From Lottia gigantea (taxonomy: Eukaryota > Mollusca > Gastropoda > Lottiidae), in NCBI RefSeq assembly GCF_000327385.1, contig NW_008708645.1, positions 2,090,597 through 2,154,596 on the forward strand: a DNA stretch of 64,000 nucleotides. Direction: 5' to 3'. The notes below the pieces were generated by a model. It was not told the origin of the DNA and did not search any database. It saw only the letters and a list, made by a program, of their open reading frames with translations. Of this stretch, positions 11,001-22,980 are shown one piece after another (the first letter of the stretch is position 1; each line of letters starts with the position of its first letter). The position numbers and the translations under genes were made by a program.

Positions 11001-11527
11001 TAATACGTTCTAGACATTATACATCTATTGAGATAGAGATACATATCTTCTAGACAGTATACATCTATTGAGATAGTGATACATACCTTCTAAACATTAT
11101 ACATCTATTGAGATAGAGATACATATCTTCTAGACAGTATACATCTATTGAGATAGAGATTAATACGTTCTAGACATTATACATCTATTGAGATAGAGAT
11201 ACATAACTTCTAGACATTAAAATACATCTATTGAGATAGAGATACATACCTTCTGGTCATTATACATCTATTGAGATAGAGATATATACCTTCTAGACAG
11301 TATGCATCTATTGAGATAGAGATTAATACGTTCTAGATATTATACCAATGAGAGAGATACATACCTTTTGGACAAAACGATCCTTGTAAGGTAGGAACAA
11401 TATCATCACTAAGACAGTCTCTAAGTGAGGGTTCAAAATTGTTTCTTGATGCCATTTCATAACTGCTGGAACTATTGAGCATAGCGATCAACACAAACAT
11501 TGACACATAGACTTTGAAAGAACCCAT
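8059..11527 (-). CDS. Secreted protein with two reduced (four-cysteine) EGF-like repeats
   Basis: Three exons join in phase: 11527-11365, 8419-8336 and 8147-8059 (112 residues; the 3' end is not settled). Exon 1 encodes a signal peptide (MGSFKVYVSMFVLIAML, residues 1-22) and a short segment with two Cys. Exons 2 and 3 each encode an EGF-like repeat of the form NPCKNGG...CVC...YTG/FTG..CE. Exons 1 and 2 end in phase 1 and exon 3 ends in phase 0. Both repeats keep Cys 2, 4, 5 and 6 of the canonical six and lack Cys 1 and 3. After exon 3 either the donor GTCAGT is used, or translation reads through to a stop at 7951. The first intron holds the large tandem array. The protein is presumably extracellular; its partner is unknown. 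Confidence 0.75.
9008..11345. repeat. Minisatellite, about 58 copies of a 40-bp unit
   Basis: A nearly uninterrupted array of a unit reading TACATCTATTGAGATAGAGA followed by TACATACCTTCTAGACATTA, 40 bp per turn, with common G/A variation and a few small indels. It fills most of the first intron of the EGF gene and stops about 20 bp before exon 1. On the coding strand every unit contains GAAGGTATGTATCTCTATC, close to the real exon-1 splice donor. Confidence 0.97.
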
Positions 11528-11649
11528 TTTGTCAGATTCTCAATTGAATGGACACAAGATTGCCATGTAACAGTATTTATAGTTATTCAGAGCTGCACCT
11601 GCATTGCAGTTATTCCATCCCATTTTAACATTAAATTTTCGATTATAAA

Positions 11650-12013
11650 TTTTTATGGAAGACGGAATGGTTTTTATTCAATGTTCTTCATTGCTATTTC
11701 TTAATTCTTATATCTTAATTTGCACGCTTCAAAATTTGTCTTTCAAAATTAACATTTGTATACAAAAACCATAATTTGTACTGAAAATGAACTTTTTTGA
11801 TAAACATTCGGTTTTCCAATTATTGAATTAATAGAATTCTTGCCAAAAAATATCAAAAATATCCTCAAATACAAACCTACAAATACAAATCTAGCTCAAC
11901 AGACTTGTATTTGAGGATATTTTTGACAAATTAAGCGTGCAAATTAAGATATAAGGATTAAGAAATAGCAATGAAGAACATTGAATGAAAACCATTCCAC
12001 CTTTCCATAAATG
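11650..12013. repeat. Foldback (long inverted-repeat) element
   Basis: The outer arms of about 80 bp (11650-11733 and 11932-12013) are inverted copies containing TTCAATGTTCTTCATTGCTA and TATCTTAATTTGCACGCTT. A second inner inverted pair, AAAATATCCTCAAATACAA / TTGTATTTGAGGATATTTT, lies within 11843-11925. There is no coding capacity, so it is a MITE-like foldback. A diverged partial arm recurs at about 49752-49795. Confidence 0.85.
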
Positions 12014-14417
12014 TTAACAGAAAAGAGAAAATTAGTTCTTTCGTATGGGGATATGGGGTAGTCCTACTAGTTTATTTTTATGTGGAATTCTGCAGATTAA
12101 TACATGTGAAATCGGCGTAGACTGAGCTATTGGTATAAGATAAAACACGGTCGAGAAATAATGTGATATTTCAAACCAATTTTGCGAGGGAGAGTGTTTT
12201 ATCTGACTTACAAACCGGCGGAATTCGATATTCGACAACTGTTGAAATCCCAATTACCACAGACAAAACGCATCAATCGAACTAACAGAACACTGATATG
12301 ATGTTCTAGTTCTAATATGCTTGAACCACCCACCGCGAGGCATTTCATTTCACCGCCAATGCTCATGTATCTCACTGACCCGATATTGACACCAGATGGA
12401 CATACGAATACGGATAGTTGAATTTCAGGGAGAAAATTCTGGTGACTGGTTGCATCAACATACGCCTACATTCGGTACCTCTCGCGCGGAAAACGACAGG
12501 TATCGGGAGCGGGTACCTTCAGGTACTTGCTCCTAATTTTGTATTATTTGCCCCGAATCGTATCAATCGCTCGAAGAATTTCCGTTATTCGTACCCATTC
12601 ATCAACTTCTATGGTCGGGACTTAATCTGGTTAAATCACGACTCTAGCCAACAACGGGTCATTCAAAAAATGATTACTTTGTCAGTAACCGACCATCGGG
12701 AAACTGAGTGGTCACGCACCAGATCCTCCCCAGAGGGTAAATAGTCATGCTCGATGGTCCTCGCAGATTTCCGACTGTTTTACAACAATACAGCCGATCA
12801 ACTCAAAAAACTGAACAGGTACTATTGATTCCAAAATAGTGCTTGTTGAAATGAGGGTATTAGGGGCATTGGCGGCGCCATCCTTCCGAGTCTTGGGGTA
12901 CAAATAGGGGCAGACTGATACAATGGGGGGCAACTGCTGAGGCTTTCAAATTTTGGCTACTCTGTGGTGGTGTCATAGTCACAAGCCTCTCATAGAGTGT
13001 TCTCTGAAGATAATTCTAGAAAAAGTGAATTGTGCATTCTGACACATATTTCGGAGAAAAATTGTAGAAAGTCACATTTGTTGAAAAATAAAGTGGGGGT
13101 GCAAACCACTTTTCAAGGGAGGCAAAATTTGCTTCCGCCCCAAACTCCCCCTCCCCCCTCACCTGTACCACCCACTGGCGCCGCTACTGATTAGGCGCCT
13201 TTATTGAACTGAATAGTAGAGAAAAACAGAATGGCTTAGAAGCTTTTATTTAGTCACCGGCATTAGAACAAATTACAGGATAATCATAATAAATATAACC
13301 TCGTTTTCAATATTAATCAGTTTTAGTAAAGGGGACTTTTAAACATTTCAATTTTTTAATTTCATTGAATTTCAGAATCTAGATTAGATAATTTCACTTG
13401 ACAATTAAATGATGCATTACTCATAAGGCTCAACGTTTAAATATTTGTTTTCCCAATTGTCAACCAATTTTCATTTCTTAAAGTGATTAAAATAGCTGGA
13501 AGTGAACTTTATTATTCCGAAGAGCAATAGTAATCCCTTTCTTCAGTGGATCGAAATTTAATTTTTTTTTATCAGAAAAAGCAACGTGTTACTGTGATGT
13601 TACTTAAGGCATATGTATTTTATGATGAATATTAATATTAGAACTAGTATTTTATAGTTAGTATAACATCTCACATCTGCAACTTCTTCACAGCTGGAAT
13701 AGAAAAAGAAAAAATCATTCAACACACCTTTATATGGGCGGTAAACATAAAACCAACTCAAAATCAGTTTTCTTATACACACAGGTGTCTGCTGCCTCTT
13801 TTCTAGCCAGGCATCTTGGACATCATCTGTAAGCAGATGTTGACGATTCGTATCTTTTTTTTATTATAAATTTAACGTTCACGTTCAAAGTCATTAAATT
13901 CTTCAACTTCTTATAAGCCTATTTTCAATTTATAAACTACATGCAAGAGTTAAATCAAAGACATTGAGGTGTAGAGCCGGGGTCGTTTCATTGGTGAATT
14001 CTGCAAGTTCGGGATTCGTAGAATCAATCAAGGTTTCAGAACGCGTTCCACATGTGCCGAAAATAAAAACAGATTTGCGGAGAAAGGAACAGAAGGGAAA
14101 CAAATTTAATGTTACATATTCCGTTCTGTTCGATTGAGGCCACAATTGGAAAAGACGAATCGAGCGATACCAACATCAAACAACGGAACACAATTTCTTT
14201 TCCATTGCTTTATTGCCGAATGCGTAGCGAGTTTAAGTGGTCCCCAAACGATATTAGCCTTGATCACAAAGTTACACATTATTGACAAGTCGTATTGTAC
14301 ACGACTACCGTTTATACCAGTAAGAAATGCAATAGATAGGAAAGTACGCCCCCTATTGCCAAACGAGATAAAGCTGCCTTTTTGCGTTTCCATTGAGTAA
14401 AGTGAAATCCGGCTTTA

Positions 14418-14746
14418 TTAAAGGGACAAGTTTGCCATTCTTTTTGACCAAACTTTAGTCTCAGAAACGGAAATATTTTAGCTAGGCAATCAGTAATAGT
14501 GTCCACAGCTCACCGTCGAAATTTGACGAAATCCATGTATGTCCAGAAATAGCCGCGTTTCAATGACGTCTCGTCAAGATACTTTGCGGTATATAGAAAG
14601 GACACATATGGAAATTGTGGGTAAAATTCCAAGTTTGAGATATTTTTGAAGGAATTATGCGATTTACGTACGTACATTTTATTTCTTCTGAAGCCTATTT
14701 ACATATTTTCAAATCCATCCCCAAGAATAAAGCATCTGTGCCTTAA
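14418..14746 (-). mobile_element. TTAA-flanked MITE, family 1, copy 1
   Basis: The copy starts TTAAAGGGACA and ends TGTGCCTTAA. Internally it has the family wording GTCTCAGAAACGG, CCACAGCTCACCGTCGAAAT, ATATAGAAAGGACA, GAGATATTTTTGAAGGAATT and TTCTTCTGAAGCCTATTTAC. Orientation is arbitrary; this orientation is called minus. Confidence 0.82.
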
Positions 14747-15350
14747 AGCTAGCATTCATTTGGCTCCCGATACAATAAATTGTTGAACAAAAAATGAGAG
14801 GTTTTTGGTTCCCGAAACGAACGGTCGGTCAGTTTGCCACGTGAAATCATACGAAAGCTAGCCTCAGTGGAAACACAGATAATGTTGCGGTAAATCCAGA
14901 AGAATGTCATAATATTGTTTTCCTTTATTTAATATGAGGATTTATGGGATATAAATTGAAAATAATGGACTTGAATAATTGTTGTCTCCCTTTTCCCGGG
15001 GTTATAGATTAGTTTGCAGAAACTATGAAAACTTTTGGTGCTATTTGGTCTAAATTTGTTGGTATATGGCGAATGGAGATTGTCTATAGGTATGATCACG
15101 AAACAAAAATCTGAGAAACCGGTATATATGAAACAAAATAGAGGATTAAGCCAAGACGACAACGCCGTTACCAATGAGTATCATACCGGTAACAATTCAC
15201 CGTCTCCAACCGCGGACTTAATCCGACTAGTAATATAATGTGGGCAGTATATTTTCTAAGGCCGTGGGTTTATCATCAGCAAGGCGATCGTAACGTTAGT
15301 TAGAATCCTAGAATATTGCCGGTCGTCTTGAAATCAAAATTTCTACTTAC

Positions 15351-18300
15351 ACCCTTCAAATCACAACAGACTTCATTTCCATCACAAAACAGGTTGACCT
15401 CGGTTCCAAAACAATTACTGGTACAAGATCGCTCCGGTTCGTCATTTGAAAGACATGGTACTGGATCTAAAATACAGTGAATAATATTTAATTCATACTA
15501 GTTTTTACCTTTTGTTTTTAACGTTTGCTGAGTTACCAAAGACGAGCTGTAGCATTTTTTTTATAAGGAGATCCAAATTAGACTTTCTTTTCAAATACAA
15601 ACTGTCGAAGAATGTGTTACGCGTCAAACCAGAAGGATTGATTGTTGTACCGTTCTCTGAACATCACATTGTGATTCATGGATTACCGACGGGAAAGCCC
15701 ATTTTCTCAATTTCCAACAGGGCCCCGTTCCTCAAAAAGATAAGAATTTATGATTAGTGTAGAGTTTCGCATTGTAAATATACTCGAGATAAAGATTTTT
15801 TGTGGAACGGGGCCCAAACCCGTGACTAAAATAATGGATTTGAAAAAGTTCTGACAACCTTTGACCATTTCATTGTTGCAGCTAAACACCACACATCATT
15901 GTCAAATATGCACGACGGAATCGGATTGAAAGAATTCCAGGCATGTAATAAGGAACATTTAATGAGAGCGCTCCCTTTTACCCACCTTCGCATGTAGGCC
16001 CTGAAAATTCCGGAGGACAAATGCAGGAACCATTTTCAGACTGGCATTCACCATCGTTTTTACAAGGATCTGGTGTACATTTATCTTCAACTGGAAGTAG
16101 AATAACCAATAGTGTGAACTTATGGTATGTAACTATCATTGACGGACATCGTCCTAGTTATAACTTCATTAATTTCATTAGGGTGAAATGTTCAAAAGTG
16201 ACAAATACTTAAAGATGCTAAAATAAATCGCCACATGTACATGTTTCAATGAAAATAAATTGGCGGTGACGCACTTGTGGCAGTGCGGCGATATTTACAT
16301 GGTGGAATTTCGCTAGGCAGCAAAACTGACATATTATTCAATCTGAGAGCGATTGTTCATCACGTGAGCTGCGATGACGGAATTTCTTCTACGTCCATCA
16401 TGTGGAACAAAACGTCATATGACCCGAATTCAGTGGTCACGTGTTTGTTTTCGCGTTAATACCCGCGCGATTTCGTGTAAAGTTCCGTTCTAGTGCGTGT
16501 TTTATGGCGGTGCAAAATTCCGCGTTAACCAATGTGAAAATTCGTCTACCACATGTGTGATTTCACTCAATGTCGATATTATAACAGTTAAGTGCTCACA
16601 GAGTTTCAATAACATCAGATAAAACAGTTTTGGTGGAAGACCTTAACACTGTACGACAACAACATAATTACATTCTTTAAAAAAAAATACACAAAAAAAA
16701 CTTAAAATATGCAATGGTTGGCTGCTTACTTTTAAGAGTCGAAGCACAAAAAAACATTGAATGCTAACATTGATTACTTATAAGGATGCGATCAGGCATG
16801 TGGTAATATGAGCAATGTTATTTTATTGATACGCATGGATGGACAATCTTCATTACAACTTTTGGTGATAATTCTGCAGATTCTGTCTTTAAAGGTACGA
16901 ATAACACCAGTCCTATCTATCTAAATAATATTAGCATTTCATATTTCTCTTTTTTTTATTTTTCATTTTATCAAAGATTCAACCGAATCCACCGAAGCCA
17001 CACATATCATTATATAAACGCCGTCTCAAGAGTCTCAACTTTATGGAAGGTAAGGGATATCTTCCCGTTATTTGTCATAATGCCCGAAATCGTGAAGGTG
17101 TGGCACAAACACCCCCTACCAACTTTCTCCCAGCCTTCCAGTCCAGTCCAATTGACGCTGGAGTATGTATAACTTTGAAAATCACTTTTTTACTGTTATA
17201 ACTCTTTAACCCTTTATTCACTACTTATATTTTGATATAAATGTATGTAATTGACGTCCTATTTGAACTTGGTATGTGATGCGATATGTGATGATGCGAT
17301 TCAACCAAAATAATGACACTGATGACTCAGAATGTGTTGGATCAGTTGGTACATCAAATATTTTATGTGGCTATATACATAAACCGTATTACAATGGTAG
17401 GCCTACTATTGATTTTGACGCATTTCATTACGTCTAGAATGAACAGAATTTCGTTTTACTTTTATATTTCAGATAATGGTAATGATGATGGGAAACGCCA
17501 TGCAGTATGCAATGAGGGGACAGTAGACAAATCCTTCAAGATTACTCAGAACAATACCATCGCTTTTAACTTGTTTAAACTAATTAAAGGAGCAGTCTGC
17601 CTTTTATAGTAGGTCGAACATTTTTATGAAATTTATGAAAACTATACACTAAATATGTTCCGGAAGAAGGCAGTATGCAATATTATCAAAAGCGTTTTAA
17701 ATTTTATCTGAAATTATTTCTTATATATTATTCACATCTAGGTATCTAGATTTGTTTTAAAATCATTGATTAAAAACGTTGCGTATTCAGCAGCTTAAAC
17801 TAGTTATGGTGTTGAACCTCATAAAGTCTCGATATGCAAAGTTGAAACCTATACAATACACAGGGAACATATGTCTATACAATTCAGCGTTTATTTTAAT
17901 TAAATTAGTTTTCTTACACCTACCAAAAAGCATAATTAACTTAAGATTTTCAACCGTTTAAATAGTTTTGGCGTTAATTTTTTTGTTTTGTTAAAACCTT
18001 CAGGTAAGGTAAGGGACAAAATTCTCTAGATTTTGGTGCATATTTCATAAAATTCAAGAACAAAAAATTAGACACTTTAAAACTCATCACAAAATATTGG
18101 ACGAACACATTGACTTTTTGTTATTCTAAAATAAAATGTCGATAATCGTCGGCAGTTTGTGTCCATCAGGTCCATGGTTTCACAAATAAGTCTTAAAGAA
18201 TCAGTTTCGCCATCTGTTTAACTAATCATACCTTAGTCTCAGAAACGGTAATATTTAAGCCAAGTAATAGTGTTCATAGCTCCCAATTGAAATTTGATCC

Positions 18301-18729
18301 ATCAGATCCATATGGTTAGAATTCTCCTCATTTGAAAGTTCAAAAGACGATTTAAGACTGTGCCATTTATATAGAAAAAGGGATATACAGCAATATAAGG
18401 GAAATTCCTAGTTTGAGTTAAGTTTTTAGTATATTTCCAGTACTTTTGAAGACTATTTACATTATGTACGAGGCCCAAATCAACCCAAAAGATGAAATCT
18501 ACGTACATGAAAGTTCAAAATGTTATATGTACTTACCCTCAATGGGATCACAGCCTTTACAGAACCACATTCTTTTAATCAGATGAATGAACAAGCGTCG
18601 ATGTGGATTTCTCTCAGCGAAACTCTTCATTCTATTGCAGAATTTACATCTTCTTGAAAATCTTCTTTTTTGTGCTGAAGAAACTGCGACGATGGCCAAA
18701 ATGAGTGCGATAACTAAAATAATTCTCAT
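15351..18729 (-). CDS. Secreted basic peptide joined to an EGF domain and a Cys-rich tail
   Basis: Three exons join in phase: 18729-18537, 16090-15986 and 15466-15351 (138 residues, plus possibly one more residue and a stop in an exon at 13693). Exon 1 encodes a signal peptide (MRIILVIALILAIVAVSSA, residues 1-19). A strongly basic segment follows (about 20-60) with roughly fourteen Lys/Arg against one Glu, framed by two C-x2-C pairs (CKFC and CKGC). Exon 2 is one canonical six-Cys EGF domain (DPCKNDGECQ...CICPPEFSGPTCE) bounded by phase-1 introns. Exon 3 encodes a tail with six Cys ending CDGNEVCCDLKG, family not recognised. The basic part may be a peptide-like effector or a binding region. 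It is likely a relative of the neighbouring EGF gene. Confidence 0.72.
15720..15815. repeat. 96-bp inverted-repeat MITE
   Basis: The ends GGGCCCCGTTCCTCAAAAAG and the inverse of GGGCCCCGTTCCACAAAAAA form terminal inverted repeats of about 22 bp around an AT-rich core. The element lies in the region between EGF exon 2 and exon 3. No clear target duplication is visible. Confidence 0.8.
16091..18536. other. First intron of the basic-EGF gene
   Basis: No further exon is recognised. It carries a diverged family-1 MITE at about 18192-18500. A patch at 16270-16560 is relatively GC-rich with several CG dinucleotides, but holds no reading frame of note. Confidence 0.45.
18192..18500 (-). mobile_element. 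TTAA-type MITE, family 1, diverged copy
   Basis: The copy begins CTTAAAGAATCAGTTTCGCC and contains TTAGTCTCAGAAACGGTAAT, TTCATAGCTCCCAATTGAAA and TTGAAGACTATTTACAT in family order. The far end is worn. Confidence 0.7.
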
Positions 18730-20050
18730 TTTGTTAGTTTTGTACTGATGTAAGTTCTCAATTGCTTCAATAAACTTGTCAGTAGCTGGTCAGAAAAAAA
18801 ATATTCTCCCAACCTCGACGTGTTGTGCTTTTTTATACCTTTGCCTTCATGGTTGAGTACCACTTTCATTCATATGTCAAAAATGTCAGAATCTGTAAAA
18901 GATTCGTTTATCTTATTTTTTTCATCAAAATGTGGGTTAGGGGTGGATCGAATCAGGTTTAGGGGTCAGTTGAGTAAGGTCTGTTCTGAAAAGGGCTGAA
19001 GTAGTTGAAACTCACAATAATGCCCGATTTACTATATCATTATAATACAATAGGAGTAGTTAAACGATTTTTTCCTGTATAAAGCGCTAGTATTGTAAGT
19101 GGCATGCCACCATATGTAATTAATAATATTCTGATCTCATATCTTTTAATTGAGGTCGAACGATTTTCTTTAATTCTATTCGCATGGGATAGGCTACGTT
19201 GTATTCAGTACAAATTACGAAACAATTTAAAATTTAATTTAACCATTTTTTTCCCGTTCTATAAAACAATTCATACACATGTACTTGTGTACGTAACGAA
19301 AAGTTAGCGAATTTGTTGAGCGATTGGGCAATAAAATACGCTCGTCTGTCACCAGCATTTGATATTTTTGGCCGATTATTTTCGCCTGTCGGGGTCCGGT
19401 GCATTTAGTTGGTTTCGATAATTCTGAAGCGATTCAATTACTTGAAAACATATATTTTCACACCAAAATTATGTCTATTGATGCCCTAAAAGCATAGCTA
19501 TAACAGAAATAGTATTCAGAATATAGAGGATGGCGGTCATTTTGAATTTAGTAGCTCAAGCAGAAGAAAACAATAAAACATTGTATGTTCTCAAAAACCT
19601 ACTTTAATCAAAATCTGGTTTTTGTCCAGACCTTTGATGCTGATTTTTTTCCCTCGTGTGATCGAAATCAAAATTTCGCTCAGTGATATACGCTCTTATA
19701 AGATCATTAGTTTTAGTGATCGGGCGTAAAAATTCGCCAGTGGCTGTTATAGACGTTAGCGGGCAAAAAATACGCTCGTCTGACTCAGACACGTAGCTAC
19801 AAGGTATCCTTCACAATTATTATATTTTGTAATCGGCCTCGCGTTCAGTAAGTTTTATCTTATTCTCACAGAAATTCGGGTCTTCTCTTGTGTAACCTAT
19901 TGACTATTGATATGACACGATTCGTTCAGTAGAAAATAACAAAACACTATGAAACGCTTTGAAATTTATTGACCTAAAGGCACATAATAAGGGCTAGACC
20001 TATTTAAAATAGCCTTGAACGTAATTGGTGAAAAACAATTTTTGAAATGT

Positions 20051-20369
20051 TTAAAGGTACAGGTTCGCCATCCGTTTGACCAAATGGTGCTAATTCTGAG
20101 CTAAGTAGGCCTACAAGTGATCACAACTTGCCGTCGAAGTTTGAGCCTTCAAAATCCATGTGTTTCCAGAATTATCCGTAATAAAAGTTATAAAGACGAC
20201 CCCTTTTTTCTTGTGACTCTGCCATCTAGAAAAGACATCTATAGAAATAGAAATTGAAATTCCTACTTTAAGGAAGTATGCGATTTTCGTACATTTCTAT
20301 TACTTCTGAAGACTATTTACATTCAATACCCAAATCAACCCCCCCAAAATGGAGAATCTATCCCTTTAA
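20051..20369 (-). mobile_element. TTAA-flanked MITE, family 1
   Basis: The copy begins TTAAAGGTACAGGTTCGCCA and ends CTATCCCTTTAA. The middle matches the family (GTTTGAGCCTTCAAAATCCA, TCTGAAGACTATTTACATT). Confidence 0.82.
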
Positions 20370-20728
20370 GGTTGTTTTTGATGTTTTATTCATTAAACTT
20401 GAACTACGTTTCATTGTGCAGACGGACAAAACATATTGATGCTAAATAGTGAAAAGCAGTTTGACGCACATCATTGATTTCATTTCAAAGATTTTGAAAC
20501 AGATTCAAAATAAAGATTTAGACCCATAATTAATCATCTAAAATTGTTATTTTTTTTTAAAAAAACAACCTATCAGGCAGGGTAACATACGACCACTGGC
20601 AGCTGTAGGAATAGATAACGGTGTTTTATCAAATTAAATTTGCACCGTAGCTAAACTATTTGAATATTATAAATATCTCATCAATTTACAAGTAATGTAA
20701 CAATAACCAAAATTCACCCAATTATCAG

Positions 20729-21243
20729 AAGATAGCTTGCCAGGCAAAGTAATTTACGCCCAGTGACAGTTTTGATTTTGAATACAAATATTTGGCAGTA
20801 CAGTAACAATCACCAGTATGAAATATTCATCCTTCAGTCATACACTTCTTTTGAACTTTTAGGGATGTTTCTTACAATATTGCCAATTTCAAATCCGGCC
20901 TTTAGTATTTACAAACAATTGAATGAATCAATAACTCATATAAAACATTTTTCCATTTTTCTTCAATATGGTTCATTCTTGGGTGATTACAAACACACAA
21001 GCCAAGTTTTGTCAAAATCCGTCCGTCAAGAATTGTGTTTTCTAAAATATTTACGAGCTTAAAACTGAACGGGTTTTCAATAACAAGGGCAATAACTCAT
21101 ACTAAATATATTTCGATTTAGTGATTTTAAATGGGGTTTATCCTTGGGTGATAACAAAAAATTGTCAAACACACGCGTCAAAAATTGTGCCTTCAAGAGT
21201 GTTCACGAGAAAATGGGTGACGCCAATATACGCATAATACGCT
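20729..21243 (+). repeat. Tandem-core dispersed repeat
   Basis: The copy begins GATAGCTTGCCAGGCAAAGT and TTACGCCCAGTGACAG and continues through AGTAACAATCACCAGTATGA. Internal imperfect repeats follow (GTTTTCAATAACAAGGGCAA / TTCGATTTAGTGATTTTAAA / GTCAAAATCCGTC..AAGAATTGTG). It ends GGGTGACGCCAATATACGC. The same order is seen at 54826, 59672 and 61179. Confidence 0.8.
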
Positions 21244-22256
21244 GCACATTTCATTTAAAGATATAATTTAAAAAATGTTGAACAAAATAATGAAATACTT
21301 CGAACTTGACTAAGATACTGTCATCATGCCTATGCATATATATGTAGATAATAACGAAAATTATAACATGCATCGTGTCCACAAGCCAGATTTGGCCTAT
21401 GACACAAAACTCATTCAACATAAAGTGATAAAAAGAATGTTTTTTCTGACCTTGTGTACCAATTTACTGGGGACGTTTAGCTTCTACTAGCACTGTTTTT
21501 ACTTCCATGGTTAAGGGGTCTCATTATTTGATTATGGCTGTTGCAAAAAAAAATTATTTTGTTGACGGTAAGGAAAGAAAGAACTACATTTTACAAGGAT
21601 AACATAGGTTCACAAAGGGATCCTTTCTACCAGCTGGTCCTTTCCCGACTTATCTGTACCCATTTACAGCTGGATTGACTGAAATCACAGTAATGATTTA
21701 TTCAAAATCGGCGGACTTTCACACACGGACCGAAATTAGAACCCAAAATCATCGAGGTATCGCTTTGATCACTATACTATAGTACTTGTCTAGCATCTAA
21801 GTATCATAAATATATTGACATTATATTACAATGACATAACAATGATTCATAACAAAAAAAACTAAATGTTTATTTGATAATGCAATTGTATTTCTACTAT
21901 TAAATACAAATAAATATTAAAGAATGGGTGATAAAAAAAACTTAAAAACGAAATGATTTGCTGGAGTACTCCTGGTACACTATAATATAACATATATAAA
22001 AAAAAAAAACTTTATGATTGAAGATAATATATAGTATATCCATATTATACTTGGTTTTGTTTGAAAAAAAACATGAATCAATTTAATATTTCATTTCATA
22101 ATTCTATCTTTCTCTTACCATTTGATAATCTTTGAAAAATTATATTTTAAGGATTTTAAATAGTACCCATCAAGCATTTATTTGACAGAGAGCCATTTTC
22201 CATCAAAATTCTGATAATATTGATCAAAACGACAGTTTTTCTGTGGTATTTCAAAT

Positions 22257-22570
22257 GTAAAAGGGACAGATGCTCTATTTTTGGGGTTGATTTTGAAATA
22301 TGTAAATAGTCTTTACAAGTAATAGATTACTTAATTCCTATAAACTACTTCAAAGTATGAATTTTACTCACTCTTTCTTTATATGTCTTTTCTATATATC
22401 ACAGAGTATCTTAAAATGACCAGTGCTAATTTTAAAAATTCAAACATAGATAATTCTGGACCCATATGGATTTGAAGGATCAAATTTTGAGTGTGAGCTA
22501 TGAACACTCTTATTGATTCGCTTATGACTCGAAATATGATTGGTCAAAATATTGTGCATCTGTCCCTTAA
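22257..22570 (+). mobile_element. TTAA-type MITE, family 1, opposite orientation
   Basis: The copy begins GTAAAAGGGACAGATGCTC and ends CATCTGTCCCTTAA. The interior reads the reverse of the 14418 copy (AATAGTCTTTACAAGTAATA, CACTCTTATTGATTCGCTTA). Confidence 0.8.
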
Positions 22571-22599
22571 ACTGTCAAAGATAAAAAGTTTAAAAAAAA

Positions 22600-22980
22600 A
22601 AACTATCAACTATTTGGGGAAATAGGTTTAACTATTTGGAGAGATTTTTTTAGGGTTGGAAAACTATTGACTATTTGGTGAGATTTTCTTCGGGTGTGTA
22701 AAACTATCCAATAATATGTGAGATTTTTTTCAGGTTCAGAAAACTATCAAATATTTGGTGAGATTGTTTAATGCTGGATTTTTTTTGGGCTTGGAAAACT
22801 ATTGACTATTAGTGGAGATTTTTTTCAGGTTCAGAACTATTAGTGGAGATTTTTTTCAGGTTCAGAGCTATTAGTGGAGATTTTTTTCAGGTTCAGAACT
22901 ATTAGTGGAGATTTTTTTAGGTCCAGAAAACAATTAATTATTTGAGGAGATTTTTTTTATGGGTTGGAAAAAAATTGACT
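22600..22980. repeat. Short tandem array, about 31-46 bp units
   Basis: Repeats of ACTATTTGGTGAGATTTTTT with TCAGGTTCAGAAAACTATTG recur. Three or four almost identical 31-bp turns containing ATTAGTGGAGATTTTTTTCA lie in 22807-22925. Confidence 0.85.

Larger units (their letters stand above)
11528..15350. other. Intergenic region with repeats
   Basis: No gene is recognised. The stretch contains the foldback element at 11650-12013 and a TTAA-flanked MITE at 14418-14746. It also holds a good polypyrimidine tract plus AG at 13694-13716 (minus strand), followed at once by CTG TGA. That could be the terminal exon of the upstream EGF gene, since the phase fits. An AATAAA-type motif lies on the minus strand near 13245. 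Frames in 14100-14400 and 12400-12930 have no protein-like features. Confidence 0.45.

Noticed and set aside
9008-11345. Regularly spaced short repeats resembling a CRISPR array
   Set aside because: Units join without unique spacers, the period is a simple 40-bp tandem repeat, and the surroundings are animal intron.
14112-14506. Several overlapping open frames of 60-93 codons
   Set aside because: They fall in or beside a family-1 MITE and show no protein-like composition or splice context.
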